This document shows positions 37,404-47,793 of a DNA stretch of 64,000 nt, in pieces. The notes beneath the pieces were generated by a model, which saw only the letters and a list, made by a program, of their open reading frames with translations, had not been told where the DNA came from and made no database searches. The stretch covers positions 1-64,000 of the forward strand of contig JAEXZY010000120.1 in assembly GCA_023404955.1 (NCBI GenBank), written 5' to 3'. A program made the translations under genes and the position numbers. Each line of letters begins with the position of its first letter. The stretch's first letter is position 1. This stretch comes from Actinomycetes bacterium (GTDB lineage Bacteria; Actinomycetota; Actinomycetes; Mycobacteriales; Mycobacteriaceae).

Positions 37404-40208
37404 CTAACCGCTGTTGCGCAGCGCGGTGGCCAGCCCGCTCATCGTCAGCAGGATGCCCCGCTGCACCAGCTCGTCCTCATCGCCCGAGCGGTAGCGGCGC
37501 AGCAGTTCGACCTGCAGGTGGTTCAGCGGCTCCAGGTACGGGAAGCGGTTGAACACCGATCGCGCCAACGCCGGGTTGTCGGCCAGCAGATCGTCCTGTC
37601 CGGTGATCAGCTTGTGCATCCGGATGGTGCGGGCGTGCTCGTCGACGATCTTGTCGAACACCCGGTGCCGCAGCTCGACGTCCTCGACCAGTTCGGCGTA
37701 GCGCGCCGCCAGCCCCAGGTCCGACTTGGCCAGCACCTGCGCCATGTTCGACAGCACCGTCGCGAAGAAGGGCCACCGGCGGTAGAGGTCCTGCAGCACC
37801 TCCAGCCGCGCGTCACTGTCGGGGCCGTCGCCGATGTAGTCCTCGAACGCGGTGCCGGTGCCGTACCAGCCGGGCAGCATGACCCGCGACTGGCTCCAGG
37901 CCAACACCCATGGGATGGCCCGGAGGTCCGAGATCGACGTGGTGGGCTTGCGCGAGGTCGGCCTGCTGCCGATGTTCAGGGCGCCGATCTCGCTGACCGG
38001 CGTCGAGGCCTTGAAGTAGTCGACGAATCCCGGTGTGTCGTGGACCAATTCGGCGTATGCGCGCTGTGCACGGGCCGCCAGGTCGTCGAGGACCGCGTAG
38101 GCCGGTTCGGCCTCGTCGCCGAGGCCCTCGACGTCGAGCAGCGTGGCCTCGAGCGTGGCGGCCAGCAGCGTCTCCAGGTTGCGGTGCGCCAGGCGGGGTT
38201 CGGCGTACTTCGCGCCGATCACCTCCCCCTGCTCGGTGATGCGCAGCGAACCGTTGACCGCACCCGGCGGCTGGGCCAGGATCGCGTCGTAGCTCGGTCC
38301 GCCGCCACGGCCGACGGTGCCGCCGCGGCCGTGGAAGAGCCGCAACCGGATTCCGGCCGTGCGCGCCGTTTCGACGAGATCCAACTCCGCTCGGTACAGC
38401 GCCCAGTTCGCGGCGAGGTACCCGCCGTCCTTGTTCGAATCGGAGTAGCCGAGCATCACCTCCTGGCTGTCCCCACGGGCCGCCACCATGGCCCGGTAGA
38501 GCGGAAGGTCCAGCGCAGCCTGCATGATCGCCGACCCGTGCTGCAAATCGTCGATCGTCTCGAACAGCGGCACGATGCCGACGGGCGCGTAGGGCTTTTC
38601 CCCCGAAACATCCAACAGCCCGGCTTCTTTCAGCAGCAGTGCCGCCTCGAGCATGTCCGACACCGACTGACACATCGAGATGATGTAGTTGGGCACCGCG
38701 GCGGGCCCGAACACGTGCACCGCACGCGCGGCGGCGATCACGATGTCGAGTTCCTTGCGGGCCAGCTCGGACAGCTGCGCACCCGGGCCGATCAGCGGGC
38801 GGCGGGTGGCGAGCTCGGCGGCGAGCAGATCGACCCGCTCGTCCTCGCCCAGCGACGCGTAGTCGGAGTGCACGCCGGCCCAGGCCAGCAACTCGGCGAC
38901 AACCTCCTCGTGCATGTCGGAGTTCTGCCGCATGTCCAGACCGCTGAGGTGGAACCCGAAGACGCGCACCGCTTCCCGCAGGCGTGCCAACCGGTCGTCG
39001 GCGAGCACCGCGCTGCCGTTGGCCCGCAGCGAGGCATCGACGGCGTCGAGATCGGCGGACAGCTCGGCCGGTGTTTCGTACGGCGGCATGCCGAGGTCGA
39101 GCTGGTGTTCGGGTTGCCGGTCCAGGATCTGGCGGGCGGTCGCGGTCAACCGCGCGTGCACGACCCGCAGTGCGCGCCGATAGGGCTCGTCGGCACGCGC
39201 GGGCTCGGCGCACGCATCGGCCAGGGCGGCCAGCTCCTCGCTGACGTGAACCAGCCGGACCGACATCGACAGCTCCTGCTCGAGGGCGGTCAGCTCGGCG
39301 AAGTAGTGCGTGAAGGCGGTGAAAGCCGCACTGCCCGTGGCCATCCGGACGATCTCGGCAGTCACGTTCGGATTGCCGTCCCGGTCCCCGCCGATCCACG
39401 AGCCCGGGCGCAGGATCGGCTCGCGCAGCAGGTCAGCATCGGGCCAGCGGCTCTGCAGCGCGGCCCGCACCTCGGCGTTGACCCGCGGGATGACCTCCAG
39501 GAACGCCGCCGGGTAGTACCGCAGGCCGGTTTCGATCTCGTCGGAGATCTTCAGGCGGGACAACCGGATCAGTGCGGTCTGCCACAGCGTCAGGATGTGA
39601 CGGCGCAACTCGAGCTCGATGTCGCGGCCGTCCTCGGTGTGGGTGAGCCCGCGCAGCCGCATCCGCATCAGTTCGGTGATGCGGTGCTGGGTGTCGAACA
39701 CCGTGCGGCGCCGTGTCTCGGTGGGGTGCGCGGTGATGACCGGGGCGACCAGCGCCCCCTCGAGGGCCTCTGCCACTTCCTCGGCGTCGAGGTCGGCGTC
39801 GTCGAGCTTGAGGTAGGTCGCGGCCAGGGTGCTGTTCTGCGGCGGTTCCCCGGCCGCCTCGTGCACGGCTCGCCGCCGTTCGCGGTGGATGTCCTCAGCG
39901 ACGTTGGCCAGCAACGCGAAATGGGTGAACGCGCGGATCACCGGGATCGCCTGGCGGGCATCGATGCCGTCGAACAGTTGCGCCAGTTCGGCCCGGTCGA
40001 TCTCGGAGCGGCGCACCCGGAACGACTCCACCCGGGCCTGCTCGATGAGGCCGAACGTCTCGTCGCCGTTCTGTTCACGCACGGTGTCGCCGAGGATCGC
40101 GCCCAGCAGGCGGATGTCCTCCCGCATCGGCTCGGTGGCCTCGCGGCCCACCTGGGTGCGCTGGACGGCTCCGATGGGTTCGAGCAGGCTGTCGATTGTC
40201 GGCGGCAT
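37404..40208 (-). CDS. ppc: Phosphoenolpyruvate carboxylase
   Basis: A 934-residue PEP carboxylase forming oxaloacetate from PEP and bicarbonate to refill the TCA cycle. Motifs: the first active-site signature VITAHPTETRRRTVFD (about 148-163), GSWIGGDRDGNPNVT (about 257-271), LGYSDSNKDGGYLAANW (the second signature), FHGRGGTVGRGGGP, and the C-terminal NSG. ATG at 40208 was chosen because conserved similarity starts soon after and GATACT lies seven bases upstream; longer in-frame extensions overlap the divergent FAD gene. M. smegmatis and Corynebacterium also carry ppc beside secG and tpi. Confidence 0.96.
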   Translation of the reverse strand: MPPTIDSLLEPIGAVQRTQVGREATEPMREDIRLLGAILGDTVREQNGDETFGLIEQARVESFRVRRSEIDRAELAQLFDGIDARQAIPVIRAFTHFALLANVAEDIHRERRRAVHEAAGEPPQNSTLAATYLKLDDADLDAEEVAEALEGALVAPVITAHPTETRRRTVFDTQHRITELMRMRLRGLTHTEDGRDIELELRRHILTLWQTALIRLSRLKISDEIETGLRYYPAAFLEVIPRVNAEVRAALQSRWPDADLLREPILRPGSWIGGDRDGNPNVTAEIVRMATGSAAFTAFTHYFAELTALEQELSMSVRLVHVSEELAALADACAEPARADEPYRRALRVVHARLTATARQILDRQPEHQLDLGMPPYETPAELSADLDAVDASLRANGSAVLADDRLARLREAVRVFGFHLSGLDMRQNSDMHEEVVAELLAWAGVHSDYASLGEDERVDLLAAELATRRPLIGPGAQLSELARKELDIVIAAARAVHVFGPAAVPNYIISMCQSVSDMLEAALLLKEAGLLDVSGEKPYAPVGIVPLFETIDDLQHGSAIMQAALDLPLYRAMVAARGDSQEVMLGYSDSNKDGGYLAANWALYRAELDLVETARTAGIRLRLFHGRGGTVGRGGGPSYDAILAQPPGAVNGSLRITEQGEVIGAKYAEPRLAHRNLETLLAATLEATLLDVEGLGDEAEPAYAVLDDLAARAQRAYAELVHDTPGFVDYFKASTPVSEIGALNIGSRPTSRKPTTSISDLRAIPWVLAWSQSRVMLPGWYGTGTAFEDYIGDGPDSDARLEVLQDLYRRWPFFATVLSNMAQVLAKSDLGLAARYAELVEDVELRHRVFDKIVDEHARTIRMHKLITGQDDLLADNPALARSVFNRFPYLEPLNHLQVELLRRYRSGDEDELVQRGILLTMSGLATALRNSG

Positions 40209-40268
40209 GGTGCCCAGTATCGACGCAGCCAGATGGGGACGCACGGCGAGCCACGGTAGCGTGGCTGG

Positions 40269-41516
40269 ATGAGCGTCCCTGAAGCTGAGGTCGTGGTCGT
40301 CGGCGCGGGTCTCGCCGGATTGCGGTGTGCGTCGGTGCTCGTCGATGCGGGGCGAGAGGTGCAGGTGTGGGAGGCCGCCGACGACGTGGGCGGCCGCATC
40401 CGGACCGACGTCGTCGACGGCTTCCGGTGTGATCGCGGCTTCCAGGTGCTCAATCCCGCCTACCCGGAATTGGACCGCTGCGTCGACGTGGCCGGCTTGC
40501 GGCTGCAGCCGTTCGGCGCCGGGGTCGGGGTGCGCCGCGAACGCGGTGACGTGGTGTTGGCCCATCCGCTGCGATCGCCTAGACGCGTGCCGGCCATGCT
40601 GGCCCGCCGGGCCGTCGCACCCCGCGACGTGTTGGCGCTGACGCGCTGGGCGCACGGCGCGCTGCGGCCGGGGCACCTGAAGCGAGGCGGCGACACCTCA
40701 CTGGTCGCCGCGCTGGACCGCAGCGGCGTGTCGGGCGAGGTTCGCCGGGTGATCGACCGGTTCCTGTCCGGCGTCGTGCTCGACGACTCCGGTGCGACGT
40801 CGAACGCGTTCGCGCTGCTGCTGGTGCGCACCTTTGCGCTCGGTGTGCCCGCGCTGCCCGCCGAAGGGATGGCCGCGCTGCCCCGCCAGCTGGCCGCACC
40901 GCTGGGTGAGCGCGTGGCGCTGCGGCGCCGGGTCGTCGACATCGTCCGGGCGGGTTCCGGCTGGCAGGTGACGGCGGACGACGGCAGCCGCGTGCAGGCC
41001 CGCGAGGTGGTGGTCGCCACCGACGCCCCCGCGGCCGCGCAATGGATCGGCGGCACCCCGGCAGCGATGCACGGCGTTGTCACGGATTGGTGGGCCACCG
41101 ACCAGCCGTGGCACGGGCCGCCGATGCTGTGGGTGGACGGCAGGCCCGGTGCAACCGGCCCGGTGGTGAACACTGCCGTCATCAGCGCCGCAGCGCCCAG
41201 CTATGCACCGCCGGGGCGACACCTGATCGCGGCGTCAGCGCTGCTCGGGCCGGGCCGTTCCGAGCCGACCGAGGAGCAGATGCGCGCGCACGCGGCCACG
41301 ATCCTGGGGGTCGTCGCGACGGACTGGCAGCCGGTGATCCGGCATGTGGTGCCCGACGCGTTGCCGCCTCAGCTTCCGCCGCTGGTGGTCCGCAAGCCGG
41401 TGCGCGACCCGTCGGGGCTGTGGGTGTGCGGCGATCACCGCGACACCGCGTCGATTCAGGGTGCGCTGGTCAGTGGCCGACGAGCGGCCGAAGGTGTGCT
41501 GCGCGCGCTGACGTGA
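40269..41516 (+). CDS. FAD-dependent amine oxidase / phytoene desaturase-like protein
   Basis: A 415-residue flavoprotein. The FAD dinucleotide motif is VVVVGAGLAGLRCASVL (about 8-24), followed by WEAADDVGGRIRTD. The C-terminal FAD segment is LWVCGDHRDTASIQGALVSGRRAAEGV. It belongs to the NAD(P)-binding/amine oxidase family; substrate unknown. TAGCGT lies six bases before the ATG, pointing to a leaderless mRNA. It shares a 60-bp divergent promoter region with ppc and ends six bases before secG, which runs the other way. Confidence 0.85.
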   Translation: MSVPEAEVVVVGAGLAGLRCASVLVDAGREVQVWEAADDVGGRIRTDVVDGFRCDRGFQVLNPAYPELDRCVDVAGLRLQPFGAGVGVRRERGDVVLAHPLRSPRRVPAMLARRAVAPRDVLALTRWAHGALRPGHLKRGGDTSLVAALDRSGVSGEVRRVIDRFLSGVVLDDSGATSNAFALLLVRTFALGVPALPAEGMAALPRQLAAPLGERVALRRRVVDIVRAGSGWQVTADDGSRVQAREVVVATDAPAAAQWIGGTPAAMHGVVTDWWATDQPWHGPPMLWVDGRPGATGPVVNTAVISAAAPSYAPPGRHLIAASALLGPGRSEPTEEQMRAHAATILGVVATDWQPVIRHVVPDALPPQLPPLVVRKPVRDPSGLWVCGDHRDTASIQGALVSGRRAAEGVLRALT

Positions 41517-41522
41517 GCCAGC

Positions 41523-41756
41523 TCAGCTGTACTTGATCTGCAGCGCCATGCCGATGATGGAGACCACCCAGATACCGGTGATGAACAGCGTCAACCGGTC
41601 CAGGTTCTTCTCGACCACGGTGGAGCCCGAGAGGCTGGATTGGACGCCGCCACCGAAGAGGCTGGACAGACCGCCACCCTTGGCGCGGTGCAGCAGAACC
41701 AAGAGCACGACCAGCACGCTGGTCACGACCAGGATGATCTGCAGGGCCAATTCCAT
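41523..41756 (-). CDS. secG: Preprotein translocase subunit SecG
   Basis: A 77-residue SecG. Two membrane helices (about 4-22 and 54-72) flank the conserved loop HRAKGGGLSSLFGGG. It assists SecYE in protein export. TAGTCT is seven bases upstream of the ATG with no Shine-Dalgarno, so it likely has its own leaderless promoter despite following tpiA by 31 bp. Confidence 0.95.
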   Translation of the reverse strand: MELALQIILVVTSVLVVLLVLLHRAKGGGLSSLFGGGVQSSLSGSTVVEKNLDRLTLFITGIWVVSIIGMALQIKYS

Positions 41757-41787
41757 GGCCGCCAGACTACAGGGCGCAGATCTCCGG

Positions 41788-42573
41788 TCAGGGCAGCGGG
41801 CCGCCGGCGGCGATCGCCGACAGCGTGGCGAACTGCTCGCCGTCCAGCGAGGCCCCGCCGACCAGCGCGCCGTCGATGTCGCCCTGTCCGATGAGCTCGC
41901 CGATGTTCTTGGCGTTCACCGATCCGCCGTAGAGCACCCGCACGCCCGCCGCGACGTCGGCCGAGGCGAGGTCGCCCAGTTCCTTGCGGATGGCCGCACA
42001 CACTTCCTGCGCGTCGGCCGCGCTGGCCACCCGGCCCGTGCCGATCGCCCACACCGGTTCGTAGGCGATGACGGTCCGGCTGATCTGCTCGGCCGAGAGC
42101 CCGGCCAGTGAGCCGCGCAGCGAGGCCACGTTGAATTCGACGTGATCGCCGGCCTCGCGCACCTCGAGCGGCTCGCCGATGCAGACGATCGGGGTCAGCC
42201 CGTGCTTGAGCGCGGCCGCAGCCTTGGCGGCCACCAGCGCGTCGTCCTCGTGGTGGTAGGTGCGCCGCTCCGAGTGCCCGACGACGGCGAAGGTGCACCC
42301 CAGCTTGGCCAGGAACGCACCGCTGATCTCGCCGGTGTAGGCGCCCGAGTCGTGCTGGGAGACGTCCTGCGCCCCGTAGGTGAGCCGCAGCTTGTCGCCG
42401 TCGACCAGCGTCTGCACGCTGCGCAGGTCGGTGAACGGCGGGATGACCGTCACGTCGACGCGGTCGAAGTACTTGTCCGGCAACGAGAACGCGATCTTCT
42501 GCACCAGCGCGATCGCCTCGAAGTGGTTCAGGTTCATCTTCCAGTTGCCGGCGATCAGCGGCTTACGGGACAC
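41788..42573 (-). CDS. tpiA: Triosephosphate isomerase
   Basis: A 261-residue TIM barrel. Catalytic residues: Lys12 in GNWKMN, the electrophilic His in VVGHSERR (about residue 100), and Glu in AYEPVWAIGTG (about 172). The phosphate loop GGSVNAKN is intact. It interconverts dihydroxyacetone phosphate and glyceraldehyde 3-phosphate. GTG start; 24 bp after pgk. It is the third gene of gap-pgk-tpiA. Confidence 0.96.
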   Translation of the reverse strand: MSRKPLIAGNWKMNLNHFEAIALVQKIAFSLPDKYFDRVDVTVIPPFTDLRSVQTLVDGDKLRLTYGAQDVSQHDSGAYTGEISGAFLAKLGCTFAVVGHSERRTYHHEDDALVAAKAAAALKHGLTPIVCIGEPLEVREAGDHVEFNVASLRGSLAGLSAEQISRTVIAYEPVWAIGTGRVASAADAQEVCAAIRKELGDLASADVAAGVRVLYGGSVNAKNIGELIGQGDIDGALVGGASLDGEQFATLSAIAAGGPLP

Positions 42574-42597
42574 GGGGGTTCTCCTCGTTTGCGGAAG

Positions 42598-43812
42598 TCA
42601 GGACTGCTCGAGTACTTCGATACCGGGCAGTTGTTTGCCCTCAAGGTATTCCAGCGACGCACCGCCGCCGGTGGAAATGTGGGAGAAACCGTCCTCGGGC
42701 AGACCCAGCTGACGCACCGCGGCCGCCGAGTCGCCGCCGCCGACGACGCTGAACGCGCCCTTGCCGGTGGCCCCGATGATGGCCTCGGCCACCCCCTTGG
42801 TGCCCGCGGAGAACGCCGGGAACTCGAACACGCCCATCGGGCCGTTCCAGAAGATCGTCTTGGCGTTCGACAACAGCGCAGAGAACCGCTTCACCGACTC
42901 CGGGCCGATGTCGAGGCCCATCTTGCCGTCGGGGATCTTGTCGGCCGACACCGTCTCGGCCGGCGAATCGGCCGCGAACTTCTCGGCAACCACGATGTCC
43001 ACCGGCAGGTGCAGCACGTCGCCGTAATCGTCGAGCAGCTTGCGGCAGGTCTCGATCATGCTCTCTTCGAGCAGCGAGCTACCGACCGAAAGACCCTGTG
43101 CGGCAAGGAAGGTGAAGCACATGCCGCCGCCGATGATCAGGCTGTCGGCTTTGGTGGCGAGGTTCTCGATCACCGCGAGCTTGTCGGAGACCTTCGACCC
43201 ACCGAGCACCACGGCGTACGGGCGTTCGGTGGACTCGGTCAGCTGCGCGAGCACCTTGACCTCCGTGTCGACCAGCGTGCCGGCGTAGTGCGGCAGCAGC
43301 GACGCGACGTCGTACACCGACGCCTGCTTGCGGTGCACCACGCCGAAACCGTCGGAGACGAATGCGCCGTCGTCGCCGACGAGCTCGACCAGCGCCGCGG
43401 CGAGCTTGCCGCGCTCGGCGTCGTCCTTGCTGGTCTCTCGCGCGTCGAAGCGGATGTTCTCCAGCAGCAGGATGTCGCCGTCGGTGAGGCCCTCGGCGCG
43501 GGCGAGCGCGTCGCTGCCGACCACGTCGCCGGCCAGCTGGACGTGCCTGCCGAGCTTGTCGGCCAGCGCCGCGGCCACCGGCTTCAAGGAGAACTTCGGA
43601 TCCGGTTCGCCTTTGGGCCGGCCCAGGTGGGCCGTGACGACGACCTTGGCGCCGGCGTCGCTGAGCTTCTTCAGCGTCGGCACCGACGCGATGATGCGAC
43701 CGGGATCGGTGATCGCATCACCGTCGAGGGGAACGTTCAGGTCGGAGCGCACGAGCACGCCCCGACCCGAAACTCCCTCTGCGAGCAGGTCTTCGAGGGA
43801 TTTGATGGCCAT
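42598..43812 (-). CDS. pgk: Phosphoglycerate kinase
   Basis: A 404-residue PGK. Substrate-binding N-lobe motifs VLVRSDLNVPLDG (about 19-31) and TAHLGRPKGEPD; hinge/nucleotide motifs GGSKVSDKL and the C-terminal GGGDSAAAV and STGGGASLEYLEGK. It makes ATP from 1,3-bisphosphoglycerate. One difference from many PGKs is DGFGVVHRKQASV where DAFGxxHRxHAS is usual. ATG at 43812 lies four bases after the gap stop. Confidence 0.96.
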   Translation of the reverse strand: MAIKSLEDLLAEGVSGRGVLVRSDLNVPLDGDAITDPGRIIASVPTLKKLSDAGAKVVVTAHLGRPKGEPDPKFSLKPVAAALADKLGRHVQLAGDVVGSDALARAEGLTDGDILLLENIRFDARETSKDDAERGKLAAALVELVGDDGAFVSDGFGVVHRKQASVYDVASLLPHYAGTLVDTEVKVLAQLTESTERPYAVVLGGSKVSDKLAVIENLATKADSLIIGGGMCFTFLAAQGLSVGSSLLEESMIETCRKLLDDYGDVLHLPVDIVVAEKFAADSPAETVSADKIPDGKMGLDIGPESVKRFSALLSNAKTIFWNGPMGVFEFPAFSAGTKGVAEAIIGATGKGAFSVVGGGDSAAAVRQLGLPEDGFSHISTGGGASLEYLEGKQLPGIEVLEQS

Positions 43813-43816
43813 CGGG

Positions 43817-44839
<1,023 letters not shown>

Positions 44840-44934
44840 GTCAGTCTCCTACTCGGTCGTTCTCGGTCGTTGAACTGCTCGCAACCAGCCTAGTGCGTGG
44901 GGTTACGCCGGCGCGCAGTTGCCCCGCGACGGCT

Positions 44935-45558
44935 TCATCGCACCGCCGACGCCTGGTCTGCGTAGGGATTGCCGAGCCAGCGGCGGCGCAGCTGCTGCAG
45001 GGTGCCGTCCTCCTCCAGCTCGGCCTGCGCCACCTGCAGGCGTGCCAGCAGCGCCGTGTTCTCCCCTGCCACCGCGATCGCGATCTCGTCGACCGACAGT
45101 CCGCGCTCCACCACCTCGACATCGGGTACGTCGCGCACCAGTTCACCGAGGACCGGCGCCAGCCCGATCAGCGCATCACAGGCGCCCGAGGCCAGGTCGG
45201 CGACCGCGACGTCGAGCCTGCCACGACAGTCACGACGCACCTCGAGCCCGTCGAGGTCGGCCACCGCATGCGCGTGGGGCATCCGGCGGGTGTTCACGGC
45301 GAGCCCGTTGCCGGTGATGACATAGGGCGGCAGGAACGCGGCGCCGACTTCGTCGGTGACGGTGAGCCCACCGAGCACGCAGTCGTACTCGCCGGCCCGC
45401 AACCGGCCCAGCGCACCGGCGGCGTCGCCGTCGGCAGCGATGACGACGTCGTCGCCGAGCCGCTCCCCCAGCGCGGCGATCAGGTCGGCGTCCAGGCCGC
45501 CGTCCTCAGAGGTGAATGGTGGAAACGGCCCGACCAGTCCCGCCCGCAAAGTGCCCAT
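44935..45558 (-). CDS. Family 3 solute-binding domain protein without signal peptide
   Basis: A 207-residue periplasmic-binding-protein type II (SBP_bac_3) domain. It shows LRAGLVGPFPPFTSEDG at the N-terminus, CVLGGLTVTDEV (about 60), and the C-terminal LEEDGTLQQLRRRWLG typical of amino-acid-binding proteins. No signal peptide or lipobox precedes it, and an in-frame stop lies 18 bases upstream, so none can be added. It may be a cytosolic sensor or a non-canonically exported protein. No transporter subunits are adjacent; the divergent neighbour is a ThrE-like exporter 23 bp away. Confidence 0.8.
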   Translation of the reverse strand: MGTLRAGLVGPFPPFTSEDGGLDADLIAALGERLGDDVVIAADGDAAGALGRLRAGEYDCVLGGLTVTDEVGAAFLPPYVITGNGLAVNTRRMPHAHAVADLDGLEVRRDCRGRLDVAVADLASGACDALIGLAPVLGELVRDVPDVEVVERGLSVDEIAIAVAGENTALLARLQVAQAELEEDGTLQQLRRRWLGNPYADQASAVR

Positions 45559-45581
45559 GACCCCACGGTAAGGGGTTTACT

Positions 45582-46838
45582 GTGCGCCCGGTGGGAGACG
45601 AACCGACAGACCAGCAGGCCAGCCCGACGCTGTTCCTGGCCCGGCTGGGCGCGGCGATGATCGCCGCCGGATATCCGATCGGGCACGTGCGCGCAACGGT
45701 GGCCACCTGCGCGGAGCGCTACGGCGTGGCCGGCGAGATGCTGGTGCTGCCCAACCACATTCAGTTGAGCGGCGGCGACTCCCTGGAAATGTCGAGCGCA
45801 GAGCACGAGGTGCGCTTCGACCAGACTTTCCCACTGGCCACGCTGGTCGGTCAGGCCCGGCGTGGGGAGATCGACGCGGCGGACGGTCTCGCCGAACTCA
45901 GCCGCATCGACGCGACGGGGTCTCGCTTCGGCGCGTGGGCGTTCGTGGTCGGCTACACGATGCAGAGCGCGGCGTTCGCCCTCATCCTGCAACCCAACCT
46001 GGTCGCGCTCGGCGCGGCCACGCTGTTCGGGTTCGGCGTCGGGGTGGCCGGCGTGCTGGCCCGCCGCAGTGAGCCGCTGACCCAGCTGCTGCCGGTGCTC
46101 GCCGCGTTCACCGTGGCGTTCTGCTCGTTCATGCTGGGCCGGGCGCTGAATCTGGGCGAGGGCAGTCTGCGGGCGCTGGCCCCGTCGCTGGTGATGTTCC
46201 TGCCCGGCACTGCGATCACGCTGGCGGTCATCGAACTGAGCACGCGCGACATGATCTCGGGCTCGGCCCGGCTGATTTCCGGCGCAATGCGGTTGGCGCA
46301 GTTGGCTTTCGGTATCCTTATTGCCGCGCAGCTGGTGGGGCTGACCGCGGACGAGCTCAGCGTGGCGGTGGTGGACCGCTTCGGGTCGTGGGCCCCGTGG
46401 GTCGGGTGCGCGCTCTACGCCGTCGGCCTCTTCCTCTACCACGGTCCGCCGACCCGCTTCATGGGTTGGATGGTGCTGATCCTGTTCGTCTCCTACACCG
46501 GCCAGCTCGGCGGCAACGCCCTGCTGGGGAGCTACGCCAGTGGCTTCGGCGGCGGGCTGGCGTTGGCGCTGTGCGCCCTGTTCGTGGCGCGCCGGCCGAA
46601 CACGCCGTCGGCTGCGACGCTGTTGCTGCCGGGGTTCTGGCTGCTGGTGCCCGGGTCACTCGGGTTCATCGGGGTCACCGAGTTGATCGGTAACGACAGC
46701 TCCGACGCCGTCGGGGTCACGCTGATCTCGATGATCTCGATCGCTCTGGGCATCCAGGCGGGGCTGCTGGTGTGGAGTGCGTGTCGTCAGGTTCCCGCCG
46801 CGCTCGGAGTCAGGCGTCTTCGAGCAGATCCGGGGTGA
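45582..46838 (+). CDS. ThrE/YjjP-family threonine/serine exporter-like protein
   Basis: A 418-residue protein. The N-terminal soluble DUF1212 region (residues about 15-120, LFLARLGAAMIAAGYP) precedes about ten hydrophobic helices, including the C-terminal DUF3815 half. This is the ThrE layout; the C. glutamicum prototype exports threonine and serine. Start GTG at 45582 or 45591; TAAGGG lies eight bases before the first. The 3' end overlaps convergent whiA by 29 bases. Confidence 0.88.
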   Translation: MRPVGDEPTDQQASPTLFLARLGAAMIAAGYPIGHVRATVATCAERYGVAGEMLVLPNHIQLSGGDSLEMSSAEHEVRFDQTFPLATLVGQARRGEIDAADGLAELSRIDATGSRFGAWAFVVGYTMQSAAFALILQPNLVALGAATLFGFGVGVAGVLARRSEPLTQLLPVLAAFTVAFCSFMLGRALNLGEGSLRALAPSLVMFLPGTAITLAVIELSTRDMISGSARLISGAMRLAQLAFGILIAAQLVGLTADELSVAVVDRFGSWAPWVGCALYAVGLFLYHGPPTRFMGWMVLILFVSYTGQLGGNALLGSYASGFGGGLALALCALFVARRPNTPSAATLLLPGFWLLVPGSLGFIGVTELIGNDSSDAVGVTLISMISIALGIQAGLLVWSACRQVPAALGVRRLRADPG

Positions 46839-47793
46839 CCGCCGACTCGGTGTCCGGGATGCCGTCGATCTTGGCCTTGCGGTCGGCCATCGACAGCAGC
46901 CGCCGAATACGGCCCGCCACAGCATCTTTGGTCATCGGCGGGTCAGCCAGCCGGCCGAGCTCCTCCAGCGACGCCTGCCGGTGTGCGACGCGCAGGCTGC
47001 CCGCGGCGGCCAGGTGGTCGGGCACGGTGTCGCCCAGGATCTCCAGTGCTCGCTCGACCCGGGCGGCCGCGGCGACCGCGGCGCGGGCGGACCGGCGCAG
47101 GTTGGCGTCGTCGAAGTTGGCGAGCCGGTTGGCCGTCGCCCGCACCTCGCGGCGCATCCGGCGCTCCTCCCAGGTCAGCCGGGTGTCCTGGGCGCCCATC
47201 CGGGTCAGCAACGCACCGATGGCCTCACCGTCGCGGACCACCACCCGGTCACTGCCCCGCACCTCGCGCGCCTTGGCGCTCACGCCGAGCCGACGAGCGG
47301 CACCGACGAGCGCCAGCGCCGCCTCGGGGCCGGGGCAGCTCACCTCGAGCGCCGACGACCGGCCGGGTTCGGTGAGTGAGCCGTGCGCGAGAAACGCTCC
47401 CCGCCAAGCAGCTTCGGCGTCGGCGACGCTGCCGCCGACCACCTGGGCGGGCAGGCCACGCACCGGGCGGCCGCGGAGATCGAGCAGCCCGGTTTGGCGC
47501 GCCAGCGCCTCCCCGTCCTTCGCGACGCGCACCACGTAGCGGGTGCTCTTGCGGATACCGCTGGCCGAGAGCACGTGCACCACGGCGTGGTAGCCGTAGA
47601 GGTCGTAGATGTCCTTGCGCAGCCGGCGCGCGATGATGCCGAGATCCACCTCGGCCTCCACGACGACGCGCCCCGACACGATGTGCAAGCCGCCGGCGAA
47701 CCGCAGCAACGCGGCCACCTCGGCGCGCCGGGCGCTGACCGAGTTCACCACGAGCCTGCTGAGTTCGTCCTTGACCTCGGCTGTCATCGCCAC
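46810..47793 (-). CDS. whiA: Sporulation/division regulator WhiA
   Basis: A 327-residue WhiA (Rv1423). N-terminal part resembles LAGLIDADG homing endonucleases without the catalytic acid pattern (RRAEVAALLRFAGGL... AFLAHGSLTEP), then a C-terminal WhiA HTH domain (SLEELGRLADPPMTKDAVAGRIRRL). In actinobacteria it is a DNA-binding regulator of division. It overlaps the yvcK stop by ten bases and is the last gene of the uvrC-rapZ-yvcK-whiA operon. Confidence 0.95.
   Translation of the reverse strand: MAMTAEVKDELSRLVVNSVSARRAEVAALLRFAGGLHIVSGRVVVEAEVDLGIIARRLRKDIYDLYGYHAVVHVLSASGIRKSTRYVVRVAKDGEALARQTGLLDLRGRPVRGLPAQVVGGSVADAEAAWRGAFLAHGSLTEPGRSSALEVSCPGPEAALALVGAARRLGVSAKAREVRGSDRVVVRDGEAIGALLTRMGAQDTRLTWEERRMRREVRATANRLANFDDANLRRSARAAVAAAARVERALEILGDTVPDHLAAAGSLRVAHRQASLEELGRLADPPMTKDAVAGRIRRLLSMADRKAKIDGIPDTESAVTPDLLEDA

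Noticed and set aside
37518..40259. A 913-codon open frame antisense to ppc
   Set aside because: Shadow of the ppc codons; composition is artificial and no start signal is present.
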